A DNA stretch of 36,771 bases, taken from NCBI GenBank assembly GCA_003220315.1, contig QHSA01000148.1:1-36771 (forward strand), given 5' to 3'. Numbering within the stretch: position 1 is the stretch's first letter; each line of letters begins with the position of its first letter. The notes under the pieces were generated by a model, which saw only the letters and a list, made by a program, of their open reading frames with translations, was not told the origin of the DNA and ran no database searches. The position numbers and the translations under genes were made by a program. Source of the DNA: Candidatus Rokuibacteriota bacterium. Lineage in GTDB: Bacteria; Methylomirabilota; Methylomirabilia; Rokubacteriales; CSP1-6. Positions 15,700 through 24,370 of this stretch are shown here, one piece after another.

Positions 15700-16704
15700 C
15701 TAGGAGAACTTCGGCAGCACCTTCGTGCCGAGGAGACGGATCGAGCGCAGCACTTGTTCCTGGCCCATGCCGGGCCACTGCAGGCGGAAGATCAGCGTCG
15801 TCACGCCCAGCCGATCGCGGTAGCGGGCGATCTCGTCCGCGACCCGGGCCGGGTCGCCGATCAGGAAGCGGTCGCGCGCCAGCTCCGCGAAGCTCGCGTC
15901 GAAGCTCTCGCCGGCCGGGAGCGCCTTGTCCTGCTCCCAGCGGCGGTACGCGCGGTACTTGGCGTCGAGGAACGCCGCGGCTTCCGCGAGCGCCGTGGAC
16001 GACTCCGGCGCGACATAGCACTCCTTGATGAGCGGCGTCTCGGTCGCCGCGGGGCGACGGAGCTCGGCTCGCGTCCGCCTGAAGAGGGCGAGCTGACGCT
16101 CGAGCGTCGGGAGCGTGGCGTGGGGGTTCATCAGCCAGGTGTCCCCGAGGCGCGCCGCGCGCCGGACGCCGGCGTCGGCGTTCGCCGCGAGCCAGACGGG
16201 TGGGCGCGGCTGCTGCAGCGGGCGCATCGAAATCCGCACCTCCCGCAGGCGGAAGTGCGTGCCGTGGTAGGTGACGGGCTCGCCGTTCCACAGCCGCTCG
16301 ATCACCTCGAGGCCCTCCACCAGGCGGCCGACACGCTCCTTCGGATTCAGGCCCATCGCCTCGTTCTCGACGTCGCGATAGCCGAGGCCGACGCCGAAGA
16401 CGAAGCGCCCCGCCGTGATCACGTCGAGCGTCGCGAGCTGCTCGGCGATCTCGACGGGATGGTGGAGCGGCAGGAGCAGGCACCCCGTCCCGAGCGTCAT
16501 GCCGGGGGCCTCGGCGGCGACGCGGGCGAGCGTCGGGATCGGCTGGAAGTAGGTGAACGGGTCGGAGAGATAGTGCTGGCTCGCCCAGACCGAGGTGAAC
16601 CCCACGGCACGCGCGAGCCGGACCTGCTCGACGTGCTCCTGGAAGCGGGCCGCTTGCGAGTCCTCCGGCAGGTGCTGGACCGAGAGCCCGATGCCGAACT
16701 TCAT
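15700..16704 (-). CDS. LLM class flavin-dependent oxidoreductase
   Basis: A 334-residue TIM-barrel flavoenzyme of the bacterial luciferase-like family. The start MKFGIGLSVQHLPEDS, the VGFTSVWASQHYLSDPFTYFQPIPTLARVAAE block, GTGCLLLPLHHPVEIAEQLATLDVITAGRF and FGVGLGYRDVENEAMGL are the classical barrel strands and cofactor contacts of this family. Such enzymes use reduced FMN or F420 to oxidise diverse substrates, often in catabolism. It lies 27 bases downstream of the VWA gene on the same strand, so it shares that transcript. The substrate cannot be inferred; nearness to the LigAB operon (converging, separate transcript) hints at a role in the same catabolism but does not show it. Confidence 0.88.
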   Translation of the reverse strand: MKFGIGLSVQHLPEDSQAARFQEHVEQVRLARAVGFTSVWASQHYLSDPFTYFQPIPTLARVAAEAPGMTLGTGCLLLPLHHPVEIAEQLATLDVITAGRFVFGVGLGYRDVENEAMGLNPKERVGRLVEGLEVIERLWNGEPVTYHGTHFRLREVRISMRPLQQPRPPVWLAANADAGVRRAARLGDTWLMNPHATLPTLERQLALFRRTRAELRRPAATETPLIKECYVAPESSTALAEAAAFLDAKYRAYRRWEQDKALPAGESFDASFAELARDRFLIGDPARVADEIARYRDRLGVTTLIFRLQWPGMGQEQVLRSIRLLGTKVLPKFS

Positions 16705-16731
16705 GCCCGCGGCTCCCGCGCCCCCACGGGG

Positions 16732-18120
16732 TCAGGCGAGCCCACGAACGAAGTCGCCGAGCTGGCGAAGGTTGCGGACCTCGAAGACACCGTCGCAGTA
16801 GGGCGCGTACGCGGCGACGATCGAGTCCGTCGTGTTCCACTCCCGCCGTCGCTCCGGATTCAACCAGTACACCCGGCGCGCGCGTTCCTTGATCGCGCGA
16901 AGGGCGTCGAGCCCCGGGCGGCGGTAGTTGTTGCGCGCATCGCCGGTCACGAGGACCGTGGTCCGCGGTCCCAGGGCGCCGCGTCCGTAGACGTCCCAGA
17001 ACGTGCCGAACACGCTCCCGTAGTCGCTGTGGCCGTCCGCCCGCACGACGCTGGCGCGCGCCAGGAGGTGGCGGACGTCCAGGCGGTGCGCGCTCTCCTC
17101 GAGCAGCGCGGTCACCTCGTCGATCCCGTCGACGAACGCGAAGGACCGGATTCGCGGGAACTCGTCGCTCATCGCGTAGAGGAGCGACAGGGTGAACTGG
17201 GCGAATTCCGCGACCGAGCCGGAGACATCGCACAGCAGATAGAGATCCGGCTTGGACACTCGCGGATACCTGAAGGCGGGCTCGAGCGGCACGCCGCCAG
17301 CGGACAGCGAGCGGCGGATGGTCCGGCGCGCGTCGAGCCGGCCGTGCCGGCGGAGGCGGCGCCGGTGCGCGACCCGGGCGGCGAGCTTCCGTGCGAGCGG
17401 TCGGATCGCATTCCGCATCTCCCGGAGCTCGGTCGGGCTGGCGCCGAGGAAGTCGACGTCCTCGATCGGCGGCTCGGCGGCGGCGAATCCCTTGAGCTCG
17501 AGCAGGCGGTGGCGGATCTCGTCGGCGATCAACCGGCGGAACGCCTCGATGCGGTGGCGGTGCTCGTCCTGAAGCAGGCGGTCGCCGAGGCGCCGCGCGT
17601 CGGCGCCTGTCCCGCCCCCGTCGCGCATGGCCCGTTGCATGAGGTTGGACAGGTCGAGCTGCCGGAGGACCCGGTAGAGGTAGTACTGCACGGATCCGTC
17701 TCGCTGGACGTCGAGCCCCCCGAACCGCTGGACGGCCAGCGCGGCGATCGCCCGCAAGGCGCCCGCGTCGTTTCGTCGCAGCGCTTCGAGGAGAGCCGCG
17801 AGCAGATCCTCCGAGCCGCCTTCGCCGACGGCGGCCTCGGTGAGGTCGGCGGGGAGCGGGGGGGACAGCGTCGCAGGCGCGCCGGCCGGCCGGGACACCT
17901 CGGCTCGGCGCGGGACGAAGGAGATGTCGAACAGGGCCGCGAAGGGCGCGCGATGCTCCGCCCGCTTCACGAGCACGGCCGCCAGAGCCGCCTTGAGCTC
18001 GGCGCGGCTCCCCAGGTCGATGTGTCGAAGCGCGTGCGCAGCGTCGAGCGCCTCGACCATCGAGATCGGAATCGCCGCGTTTCGCAGACGATGGATGAAC
18101 TCGATCAAGGCGGTCAGCAT
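16732..18120 (-). CDS. VWA domain-containing CoxE-like protein (second copy)
   Basis: A 462-residue protein with the same plan as the one at 405-1814: a helical N-terminus (MLTALIEFIHRLRNAAIPISMVEALDAAHAL), a variable Ala/Pro-rich middle, the RRTIRRSLSAGGVPLEPAF block and a VWA domain with the MIDAS DVSGS starting at residue 298 and VLVTGDARNNYRRPGLDAL later. The usual MoxR ATPase partner is not next to it; the nearest full-length one is at 25437-26309 on the other strand. ATG 18118-18120 is the first start of the conserved N-terminus. A promoter-like pair (TTGGCC, 17 bases, TAGACT) lies just upstream. Confidence 0.87.
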   Translation of the reverse strand: MLTALIEFIHRLRNAAIPISMVEALDAAHALRHIDLGSRAELKAALAAVLVKRAEHRAPFAALFDISFVPRRAEVSRPAGAPATLSPPLPADLTEAAVGEGGSEDLLAALLEALRRNDAGALRAIAALAVQRFGGLDVQRDGSVQYYLYRVLRQLDLSNLMQRAMRDGGGTGADARRLGDRLLQDEHRHRIEAFRRLIADEIRHRLLELKGFAAAEPPIEDVDFLGASPTELREMRNAIRPLARKLAARVAHRRRLRRHGRLDARRTIRRSLSAGGVPLEPAFRYPRVSKPDLYLLCDVSGSVAEFAQFTLSLLYAMSDEFPRIRSFAFVDGIDEVTALLEESAHRLDVRHLLARASVVRADGHSDYGSVFGTFWDVYGRGALGPRTTVLVTGDARNNYRRPGLDALRAIKERARRVYWLNPERRREWNTTDSIVAAYAPYCDGVFEVRNLRQLGDFVRGLA

Positions 18121-18151
18121 CGCGCCGCGCAGGTCCTCCAGGTTGGGGTAG

Positions 18152-18180
18152 AGTCTAACGCGTGAGCCGATTCAGGCCAA
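18152..18180 (-). promoter_or_regulatory. Possible sigma70-type promoter for the VWA gene
   Basis: On the minus strand TTGGCC (18180-18175) and TAGACT (18157-18152) are 17 bases apart. Each matches four of six consensus bases. The expected start point lies about 25 bases before the VWA ATG. The elements overlap the start of the divergent LLM gene, so the two genes may be controlled together. Confidence 0.4.
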
Positions 18181-19040
18181 CCGTCGCGCCCCCGGGCCGG
18201 CTCGCCCGTCTCAGCCTGGTTCTCGACACGCGAGACGCGCCGAGCCGGCTGCGCGAGGTGGCGAGGATGTGCGACCGCGCGGGGGTCGACGCCCTCTGGG
18301 TCGCCGACCGCGCTCCCCGGCTCGACGCGTGGACGGCCCTCGTCCTCGCGGCGCTCGACACGTCTCGGGCCAGGTTGGGGGCGATGCTGGAGCCGACGTT
18401 CAGGCCCCCGACGGTGCTGGCGGCGATGGCGCGGACCCTCGATGCCGCGGCGGGAGGGCGCCTCGAGCTCGGCCTCGCGAGCGATCGCGTGGAAGGCACG
18501 GAGGAGTACGCCCGAGCCCTCCGCGACCTTCTCGCCGGAGGGCCGCCGCTGTCGATCGCGATCGCGGGACCGCGGGAGATCGGCGTGGCCGTGCGCTTGG
18601 CCGACGACGTCGTGATTCCGGCGTCCGCGCTCGGGGACGTCCGCGGACTGATCGGGGCGATTCGCGCGGGCTGCGAGGCGGCGGGCCGGGATCCCGCCAG
18701 CCTCGGGATCGCCGTGGACGTCCCGGTGTCGATCGGGCGCACCTCCGCCGAGGCCCACGCCCGGGCGAGTCACGACCCGCGCTTCCCCGACATCGGCCAT
18801 CCCGCCACACGCGGGATCTTCGGGACGCTCGAGCAGTGCCAGGACCGCGCCATCGAGCTCGCGCACCTGGGCGTCACCGACCTCCGGTGCCTCCTGCCGA
18901 ACACTCCCGACGTGCACGATGCGATCGCGCAGCTCACGGCCGTGGTGGTGGGCACGGTCGACGTGCTGACCCCGAACTCGCCCCGCTCGAAGGCGCCCGA
19001 TCCGCCCGAGGGGTGGGGGGGCCGACCGGTCCGGCGCTGA
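18162..19040 (+). CDS. LLM class flavin-dependent oxidoreductase (second, divergent type)
   Basis: A 292-residue luciferase-like protein, shorter than usual for the family. Blocks seen are LSLVLDTRDAPSRLREVARMCDRAGVDALWVADR, MLEPTFRPPTVLAAMARTLDAAAGGRLELGLAS and GIFGTLEQCQDRAIELAHLGVTDLRCLLP near the end. It resembles F420/FMN-dependent LLM enzymes but the middle is shortened, so activity is less certain than for the protein at 15700-16704. GTG 18162 begins shortly after TAGAGT (18149-18154), so its mRNA could be nearly leaderless. It is transcribed away from the VWA gene and ends about 20 bases before the promoter of the dioxygenase operon. Confidence 0.75.
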   Translation: MSRFRPTVAPPGRLARLSLVLDTRDAPSRLREVARMCDRAGVDALWVADRAPRLDAWTALVLAALDTSRARLGAMLEPTFRPPTVLAAMARTLDAAAGGRLELGLASDRVEGTEEYARALRDLLAGGPPLSIAIAGPREIGVAVRLADDVVIPASALGDVRGLIGAIRAGCEAAGRDPASLGIAVDVPVSIGRTSAEAHARASHDPRFPDIGHPATRGIFGTLEQCQDRAIELAHLGVTDLRCLLPNTPDVHDAIAQLTAVVVGTVDVLTPNSPRSKAPDPPEGWGGRPVRR

Positions 19041-19062
19041 GCCAACGACGGGATTTTTGTTA

Positions 19063-19092
19063 TTGACATGAGCTCGCGGCAGTCCGTATATC
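19063..19092 (+). promoter_or_regulatory. Sigma70-type promoter of the hydroquinone-dioxygenase/ABC operon
   Basis: TTGACA (19063-19068), a perfect -35, and TATATC (19087-19092) are 18 bases apart; reading the -10 one base earlier gives 17. They lie in a locally AT-richer stretch in an otherwise very GC-rich sequence. The predicted start point is about 19099, leaving a leader of some 34 bases that contains the GGAGGT site before ATG 19133. Confidence 0.7.
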
Positions 19093-19132
19093 GAGCATGC
19101 CCGACACCTGGCCGCGACGGGGAGGTTCTGCG

Positions 19133-19633
19133 ATGACCAAGTACGTCACCCGCTTCGGATCGCTCGAGCACTACGCAAAGGGCGGCGTGGAGATCATCGA
19201 CGACGATCCCAAGCGTTACACCTTCTCCAACATGTTCGAGGTGGCCGCGCGGTCGAAGCCCTACGAAAAGGTGGCGGTCGGGAAGAACATGCAGTACGTG
19301 CTCGAAGTCCTCAGGGCCGAGGGGACCTCCGAATGGCGCGCGGCCGCGCACGACGAGTTCGCCCTCGTCATGGACGGCGAGGTCGAGGTCCGGCTGCTCA
19401 AGCTCGCCGATCCCTCGGTGGTTCCGCCGGGCAAGGAAGGGTCCATTCGCCTCCGCGCCGAGCCGACGGGGCGGAAGATGGGACTCGTCCGGGCCCGCCG
19501 TGGGCATCTGACGCTGCTCCCCGCGGGGGCCGCCTACCAGTTCCATGCCGATCGGCCCGGCGTGATTCTGCTGCAGACGATCGCCGGGGACGACACGCAG
19601 TATCGCTGGGCCGAGATCTGCCAGACGATGTGA
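19133..19633 (+). CDS. Hydroquinone 1,2-dioxygenase-like small subunit (cupin)
   Basis: A 166-residue cupin-fold protein. It starts TKYVTRFGSLEHYAKGGVEIIDDDPKRYTFSNMFEVA and holds a cupin core (AAHDEFALVMDGEVEVRLLKL, then GHLTLLPAGAAYQFHADRPGVILLQTI). Size and pairing with the next gene match the small (about 18 kDa) subunit of the two-component Fe(II) hydroquinone dioxygenases PnpC/HapC, which open hydroquinone to 4-hydroxymuconic semialdehyde. ATG 19133 is chosen because GGAGGT (19121-19126) is six bases upstream; ATG 19097 would precede that site. The assignment rests on recalled family features and on the gene pair, so a related dihydroxy-aromatic substrate is possible. Confidence 0.68.
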   Translation: MTKYVTRFGSLEHYAKGGVEIIDDDPKRYTFSNMFEVAARSKPYEKVAVGKNMQYVLEVLRAEGTSEWRAAAHDEFALVMDGEVEVRLLKLADPSVVPPGKEGSIRLRAEPTGRKMGLVRARRGHLTLLPAGAAYQFHADRPGVILLQTIAGDDTQYRWAEICQTM

Positions 19634-19685
19634 GGGGCGTCGGGGCGCACGGCCGTCACGCCGCACGCACAAGGAGAGACGCGCG

Positions 19686-20669
19686 ATGAGCGTCCAGACT
19701 CTTGACGTCAAGTCGAGTGGGCCGAACGAGCACGGGTATCGGAGCTTTTCCCTCGGGGAGGTCACCTTCAGCCGCGACGAGTACTTCGTCTACGTCAAGT
19801 GGCCGACGGGCCGGCACGTCATGTCCGCCGACGCGTTCCTCCGGAGCCTCCAGCGCGATGTGGCGTGGGAGTTCTTCTACGGCATCGTGAACTTCGACGG
19901 CGTCATCGGGACGGTCAACCACTACGGCACGGTCGACCTCTTCGCCGGCCGGTACAACGACGCCTACCGGAAGGCCGAGCTGGACCACGTCGAGAACTTT
20001 CCCACGCCGCGCATCAAGGGGACGTTCGCCGCCATGCTCGACGACTGGACGAGCGCGACCTTCGACCCCTTCGCCAGCCCTCACGAGACCGGGACGGCGT
20101 TCGGCCCGAAGGCCGGCAGCAACACCGCGGCCGTCACGCGGCGGCGGGTCACCGCGAAGCGGATGGTGGGTGTGCCGGGGGACGAGCCGCTCCGATCCGA
20201 CGCCACCGGGCATCCGATCAACCGCCACTTCCTCGACGTGCCGCAGGACGAGCCCACGATCCTCGCCGAGCCGGGGTTCGAGGGACAGGTGTGCGCCTTC
20301 AGCCTGTTCGCGTATCTGTCCCGCTCGAACGTGACGTGGAACCCCTCGGTCGTCTCCGTGTGCAAGAACAGCCTCTACTGTCCGACCACCGAGGAGTACA
20401 TCCTTCCCATCATCCACGGAAACGACCGGGTGGAGTGGTTCGTGCAACTCAGCGACGAGATCTACTGGGACGTCGAGGACCGCGACACGGGCGCCGTTCG
20501 CGCGAAGGTGGTGATGAAGCCCGGGGATGTCGCGGCGATGCCGGCGGACATCCGCCACCAGGGCTACTCACCCAAGCGCGCGATGCTGCTCGTGTGGGAG
20601 AACGGGTCGCCCGATATTCCGGCGCTCATCGCGTCGGGGAAGGCGCCGACGAACCCGGTGAGCTTCTGA
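19686..20669 (+). CDS. Hydroquinone 1,2-dioxygenase-like large subunit (cupin)
   Basis: A 327-residue protein, close to the length of PnpD/HapD large subunits. It begins with a SFSLGEVTFSRDEYFVYVKWPTGRHVMSADAFLRSLQRD block, has a long middle part with GKA-type loops, and ends with a cupin-like barrel (VEWFVQLSDEIYWDVEDRDTGAVRAKVVMKPGDVAAMPADIRHQGYSPKRAMLLVWENG) in which the GDVAAMPADIRHQG strand carries a metal-ligand-like His. An AAGGAG site lies before the ATG, 52 bases after the small-subunit stop. With the small subunit it should form a heterotetrameric ring-cleaving dioxygenase acting in the cytoplasm. Downstream are all parts of an ABC importer, so the substrate or a precursor is probably taken up by it. 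Confidence 0.68.
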   Translation: MSVQTLDVKSSGPNEHGYRSFSLGEVTFSRDEYFVYVKWPTGRHVMSADAFLRSLQRDVAWEFFYGIVNFDGVIGTVNHYGTVDLFAGRYNDAYRKAELDHVENFPTPRIKGTFAAMLDDWTSATFDPFASPHETGTAFGPKAGSNTAAVTRRRVTAKRMVGVPGDEPLRSDATGHPINRHFLDVPQDEPTILAEPGFEGQVCAFSLFAYLSRSNVTWNPSVVSVCKNSLYCPTTEEYILPIIHGNDRVEWFVQLSDEIYWDVEDRDTGAVRAKVVMKPGDVAAMPADIRHQGYSPKRAMLLVWENGSPDIPALIASGKAPTNPVSF

Positions 20670-20709
20670 GCTGATCGGGATGCCCCGCCAGACCCAGGGA
20701 AAGGACGCC

Positions 20710-22020
20710 ATGCCGGACGCGACGGCGAGCGACGCGGAGCGGTTGGTGCCGCGCACAGGAACACGACGGCGGTTCATCAAGGGTGGCGCGGCCGCGGTCG
20801 CCGGTCTGGGCGCGCTGCGTGCCGGGCCCGCGCGCGGCGCAGAGCGCGAGATCAAGATCGGCTACGTCAGCCCGCGGACGGGCCCGCTCGCCGGCTTCGG
20901 CGAGGCCGACGAGTTCATCCTCGCTGGCCTCGAGCAGGCGTTCAAGGACGGAGTCGCGATCGGCGGCAAGCGACATCCGATCAAACTCCTGGTCAAGGAC
21001 AGCCAGTCGAACCCGAACCGCGCCGCCGAGGTGGCGTCCGACCTCATCCTGAACGGGAAGATCGACCTGATGCTCGTGGCGTCGACGCCCGAGACGACGA
21101 ATCCGGTGGCGGACCAGTGCGAGCTGAACGAGATGCCGTGCGTCTCGTCGATCGCGCCGTGGCAGCCGTGGTTCTTCGGGCGCGGCGGCGACCCCGCGAA
21201 GGGGTTCAAGTGGACCTACCACTTCTTCTGGGGCCTCGAGGACATCATCGGCGTCTTCACCGATCTGTGGCAAACGGTGCCGACCAACAAGAAGGTCGGG
21301 GCGCTGTGGCCCAACGATGGCGACGGGCGCGCCTGGGGCGACCCCGAGCGCGGCTTCGCCCCGGCGCTCAAGAAGCTCGGCTTCGAGATGGTGGATCCGG
21401 GCTTCTTCAAGCCGCTCCTCGACGATTTCTCCGCGCAGATCACGGCGTTCAAGAACGCCAAGGTCGAGATCGTGACGGGCGTGCTGATTCCGCCCGACTT
21501 CACGACCTTTTGGACCCAGGCGCGCCAGCAGGGCTTCCGGCCGAAGGCGGTGACCGTCGGCAAGGCGCTGCTCTTTCCACGCTCGGTCGAGGCCCTCGGC
21601 GCCATCGGCGAGGGGCTCACCACCGAGGTGTGGTGGTCGCCGAACCATCCCTTCAAGTCATCGCTGACCGGGGCCTCCGCGCGCGACCTCGCCGCCGCGT
21701 ACACGAACGCGACGAAGAAGCAGTGGACGCAGCCCATGGGCTTCATCCATGCGCTGTTCGAGGTCGCCTTCGACGCCCTCTCGCGCTCGGGCAAGGCGGG
21801 CGACCGCGAGGCGCTCCGTGAAGCCATCAAGGCGACCACCAAGAAGACGATCGTGGGCGACATCAGCTGGGCGAAGGGACCGGTCGGGAACGTGGCCAAG
21901 ACGCCGCTGGTCGGCGGGCAGTGGGGGAAAGGCAAACAGTTCGCCTACGACCTGACCATCGTCAACAACAAGCGGGCGCCCTTCATCCCGACGAGCGGCA
22001 CGCTGCGGGGGATGGTGTAG
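20710..22020 (+). CDS. Branched-chain-amino-acid-type ABC transporter substrate-binding protein
   Basis: A 436-residue periplasmic binding protein of the Leu/Ile/Val type I fold. The N-terminus has a Tat signal (TRRRFIKGGAAAVAGLGAL, with twin Arg, Phe, Ile, Lys), then IKIGYVSPRTGPLAGFGEAD, the usual first strand and ligand loop. A DLMLVASTPETTNPVADQCE block and a VGALWPNDGDGRAWGD block follow. Many members of this family bind aromatic acids or amides rather than amino acids, and the dioxygenase next door favours that here. ATG 20710 is preceded by AAGGA; ATG 20680 is an alternative that lengthens the region before the twin-Arg motif. Genes for the ATPases and permeases follow directly. Confidence 0.88.
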   Translation: MPDATASDAERLVPRTGTRRRFIKGGAAAVAGLGALRAGPARGAEREIKIGYVSPRTGPLAGFGEADEFILAGLEQAFKDGVAIGGKRHPIKLLVKDSQSNPNRAAEVASDLILNGKIDLMLVASTPETTNPVADQCELNEMPCVSSIAPWQPWFFGRGGDPAKGFKWTYHFFWGLEDIIGVFTDLWQTVPTNKKVGALWPNDGDGRAWGDPERGFAPALKKLGFEMVDPGFFKPLLDDFSAQITAFKNAKVEIVTGVLIPPDFTTFWTQARQQGFRPKAVTVGKALLFPRSVEALGAIGEGLTTEVWWSPNHPFKSSLTGASARDLAAAYTNATKKQWTQPMGFIHALFEVAFDALSRSGKAGDREALREAIKATTKKTIVGDISWAKGPVGNVAKTPLVGGQWGKGKQFAYDLTIVNNKRAPFIPTSGTLRGMV

Positions 22021-22023
22021 CCG

Positions 22024-22776
22024 GTGACGGGCGGCGCCGCGGCGGCGAAGCCGCTGCTCCGGCTCGAGGGCGTCTCCAAGGCGTACGGCGCGCTGCTGGT
22101 GACCGACGACCTCACGTTCGAGGTCGGCGACGGTGAGAGGCTCGGCGTCGGCGTGATCGGACCGAACGGCGCCGGCAAGACGACCCTGTTCAACCTCATC
22201 ACGGGGGACGTGACACCGGACCGGGGCCGGATCTACTTCGGCGGGGCCGACATCACGGCGCGGCGGCCCTACGATCGCTGCGCCGCCGGGATCGCGCGCA
22301 CCTATCAGATCCCGCTGCCGTTCGTCGGGATGACCGTGTTCGAGAACGTCCTGGTCGGGGCCACCTTCGGTCGAGGTCAGTCGGAGCGCGATTCGCACGA
22401 TGTGAGCATCGCGGTCATGCGGCGCACCGGGCTCGCCCGGAAGGCCAACACCTTCGCGGCATCCCTGACGCTGCTCGAGCGCAAGCGCCTGGAGCTGGCG
22501 CGGGCGCTCGCGACGGGCCCCCGCCTCCTCCTTCTCGACGAGATCGCGGGCGGGCTGACGGAGCACGAAGTGGCGGAGCTGGTCGCCACCATCCGGGAGA
22601 TCCGCGCCGAGGGCGTGACGATCGTCTGGATCGAGCACATCGTCCACGCGCTGATGACGGCGGTCGATCGGCTGCTCGTCATCCACCTCGGGCGCCGTCT
22701 GGCCGACGGGAACCCGAGGGAAGTCATGACGAGCTCCGAGGTGCGCAAAGTCTACATGGGGATCGACGTCACATGA
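22024..22776 (+). CDS. LivG-type ABC transporter ATP-binding protein
   Basis: A 250-residue ATPase of the LivG group. Walker A is GPNGAGKTT, the Q-loop segment is TYQIPLPFVGMTVFENV, the signature region is SLTLLERKRLELARAL (LivG proteins often depart from LSGGQ here), Walker B is LLLLDEIAGGLTEHEV and the switch is IVWIEHIVHAL. In the strand before Walker A the sequence reads ERLGVGVIGPNG, with an extra Gly-Val against the usual pattern; in DNA this is a direct GGCGTC/GGCGTG doubling. GTG 22024 is three bases after the binding-protein stop. It drives the LivH/LivM permease together with LivF. Confidence 0.9.
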   Translation: MTGGAAAAKPLLRLEGVSKAYGALLVTDDLTFEVGDGERLGVGVIGPNGAGKTTLFNLITGDVTPDRGRIYFGGADITARRPYDRCAAGIARTYQIPLPFVGMTVFENVLVGATFGRGQSERDSHDVSIAVMRRTGLARKANTFAASLTLLERKRLELARALATGPRLLLLDEIAGGLTEHEVAELVATIREIRAEGVTIVWIEHIVHALMTAVDRLLVIHLGRRLADGNPREVMTSSEVRKVYMGIDVT

Positions 22777-22795
22777 GCCCGTGGAGGCGGGCGCG

Positions 22796-23494
22796 GTGAG
22801 CCTGCTGTCGGTCCATGAGCTCACCGCCTTCTACGGCGACTTCCAGGCGCTCTTCGGCGTCACGCTCGACGTGGAGCCGGGCGAGGTCGTGGCCATCATC
22901 GGCGCGAACGGCGCCGGCAAATCGACCTTCCTACGGAGCGTGGTCGGGCTCTGCGCCAGCGCGGCGAAGGCGGCGCTTTTCGACGGCCGGCCCATCGGCG
23001 GCCGGCCGACCCACGAGATCGTCACGCTGGGCATCGCGCTCGTGCCAGAGGGTCGGCGCATCTTCCCCAGCCTGACGGTGGAGGAGAATCTCTTGATCGG
23101 GGGACATCGCGCGCGCCCGGGCCCATGGTCGCTGGCGCGCGTGTACGACCTGTTCCCGATGTTGTACGAGCGCCGGGCGATGAGCGGCCCGGCGCTCTCC
23201 GGTGGCCAGCAGCAGATGCTGGCGATCGGCCGAGCGCTGATGGCCAACCCGCGGCTGCTGCTGCTCGACGAGGTGTCGCTCGGTCTCGCGCCGATCGTCG
23301 TCAACGACGTCTACACGAGGCTGTCCACGATCGTCGGCGAGGGAACGACCACACTGTTCGTGGAGCAGGATGTCGGCCGGGCCCTCAGCGTGTGCCACCG
23401 CGTGTACTGCTTTCAGGAGGGCCGGATCGCGCTCGCAGGCTCGCCGCGCGATCTCACGCGTGCGCAGATTGCCGCCGCCTATTTTGGAGTCTGA
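22796..23494 (+). CDS. LivF-type ABC transporter ATP-binding protein
   Basis: A 232-residue ATPase of the LivF group. It has the short start SLLSVHELTAFYGDFQALFGV, Walker A GANGAGKST, the LivF-typical VPEGRRIFPSLTVEENL Q-loop region, signature LSGGQQQMLAIGRALM, Walker B LLLLDEVSLGLAP and a final IAAAYFGV. GTG 22796 is preferred because GGAGG (22783-22787) is eight bases upstream; an in-frame GTG at 22781 would add five residues and overlap that site. All catalytic motifs are intact. It follows LivG by 19 bases in the same operon. Confidence 0.92.
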   Translation: MSLLSVHELTAFYGDFQALFGVTLDVEPGEVVAIIGANGAGKSTFLRSVVGLCASAAKAALFDGRPIGGRPTHEIVTLGIALVPEGRRIFPSLTVEENLLIGGHRARPGPWSLARVYDLFPMLYERRAMSGPALSGGQQQMLAIGRALMANPRLLLLDEVSLGLAPIVVNDVYTRLSTIVGEGTTTLFVEQDVGRALSVCHRVYCFQEGRIALAGSPRDLTRAQIAAAYFGV

Positions 23495-23497
23495 GCC

Positions 23498-24370
23498 ATG
23501 GACTGGATGAACGCCGTGATCCAGGGGGTGCTGCTCGGCGGACTGTACGCCCTCTTCGCGGCCGGGCTCTCTCTGGTCTTCGGCATCATGCGGGTCGTCA
23601 ACCTGGCGCATGGGGACTTCATCATCCTGGCGGCGTTCCTCAGCGTCGTCGTGGTCGGCGTGACGGGTCTCGGCCCCTTCCTGAGCCTCGTGATCGTGGT
23701 GCCGCTGATGGGCGGGCTCGGCTATGCTGTGCAACGCGGGCTGCTGGCCCGGACGCTGGATCGGGGCGTCCTGCCACCCCTGCTCGTCACGTTCGGTCTC
23801 TCGGTCATCATCCAGAACCTCCTGCTGCAGATCTTCTCGGCGGACGACCGGCGCCTGGACGCGGGTGGCATCTCCACCGCCAGCATCGGCATCGCCGGGC
23901 AGCTCGCCATCGGGTGGTTTCCTGTGGTCGTCTTCCTCGCCGGTGTGCTGGCGATCGCGGGGCTACAAATTCTCTTCACGCGGACGGCGCTCGGCCGCGC
24001 GTTCCGGGCGACGGCCGACGACCAGGAGACCGTGCGTCTCATGGGTATCGACAACCGTCACACCTACGGGCTGGCGGTCGCGATCGCGTTCGGGATCGTC
24101 GCCCTCGCCGGAGTGTGCCTCGGGATCCGGACGACGTTCTCTCCGGACATCGGTCCGGGCCGCCTCCTCGTCGCGTTCGAGACGGTCGTCATCGGTGGTC
24201 TCGGATCGCTGTGGGGAACGCTGATGGGCGGCGTCATTCTCGGGATTGCGCACACGATCGGTGCCAAGCTCGATCCCGCCTACCGCGAGCTGACCGGGCA
24301 TCTCGTGTTCCTGCTGGTGCTGCTCGCGCGGCCGCAGGGGCTGTTCGCGAAGCCAGTGAGAGAGACGTGA
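23498..24370 (+). CDS. LivH-type ABC transporter permease
   Basis: A 290-residue inner-membrane permease with about eight TM helices. It starts with the family hallmark DWMNAVIQGVLLGGLYALFAAGLSLVFGIMRVVNLAHGDFIILAAF. The coupling loop is FRATADDQETVRLMGIDNRHTYGLA, and it closes with GGLGSLWGTLMGGVILGI and FLLVLLARPQGLF. All are standard in LivH. The ATG follows the LivF stop by three bases; the TGA overlaps the LivM GTG by four bases. Together with LivM it forms the channel for the ligand delivered by the Tat-exported binding protein. Confidence 0.94.
   Translation: MDWMNAVIQGVLLGGLYALFAAGLSLVFGIMRVVNLAHGDFIILAAFLSVVVVGVTGLGPFLSLVIVVPLMGGLGYAVQRGLLARTLDRGVLPPLLVTFGLSVIIQNLLLQIFSADDRRLDAGGISTASIGIAGQLAIGWFPVVVFLAGVLAIAGLQILFTRTALGRAFRATADDQETVRLMGIDNRHTYGLAVAIAFGIVALAGVCLGIRTTFSPDIGPGRLLVAFETVVIGGLGSLWGTLMGGVILGIAHTIGAKLDPAYRELTGHLVFLLVLLARPQGLFAKPVRET

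Noticed and set aside
14606-17233. An 875-codon open frame on the minus strand
   Set aside because: It runs antisense to the cyclase gene and out of frame through the LLM and VWA genes; composition is the Arg/Gly/Pro-rich type caused by GC-rich shadows.
15754-18165. An 803-codon plus-strand open frame
   Set aside because: Antisense to the LLM and VWA genes, which have clear motifs on the minus strand.
19021-19058. Rho-independent terminator behind the second LLM gene
   Set aside because: A TTTTT run is present but the GC-rich stretch before it gives only a four-base stem some 20 bases away.
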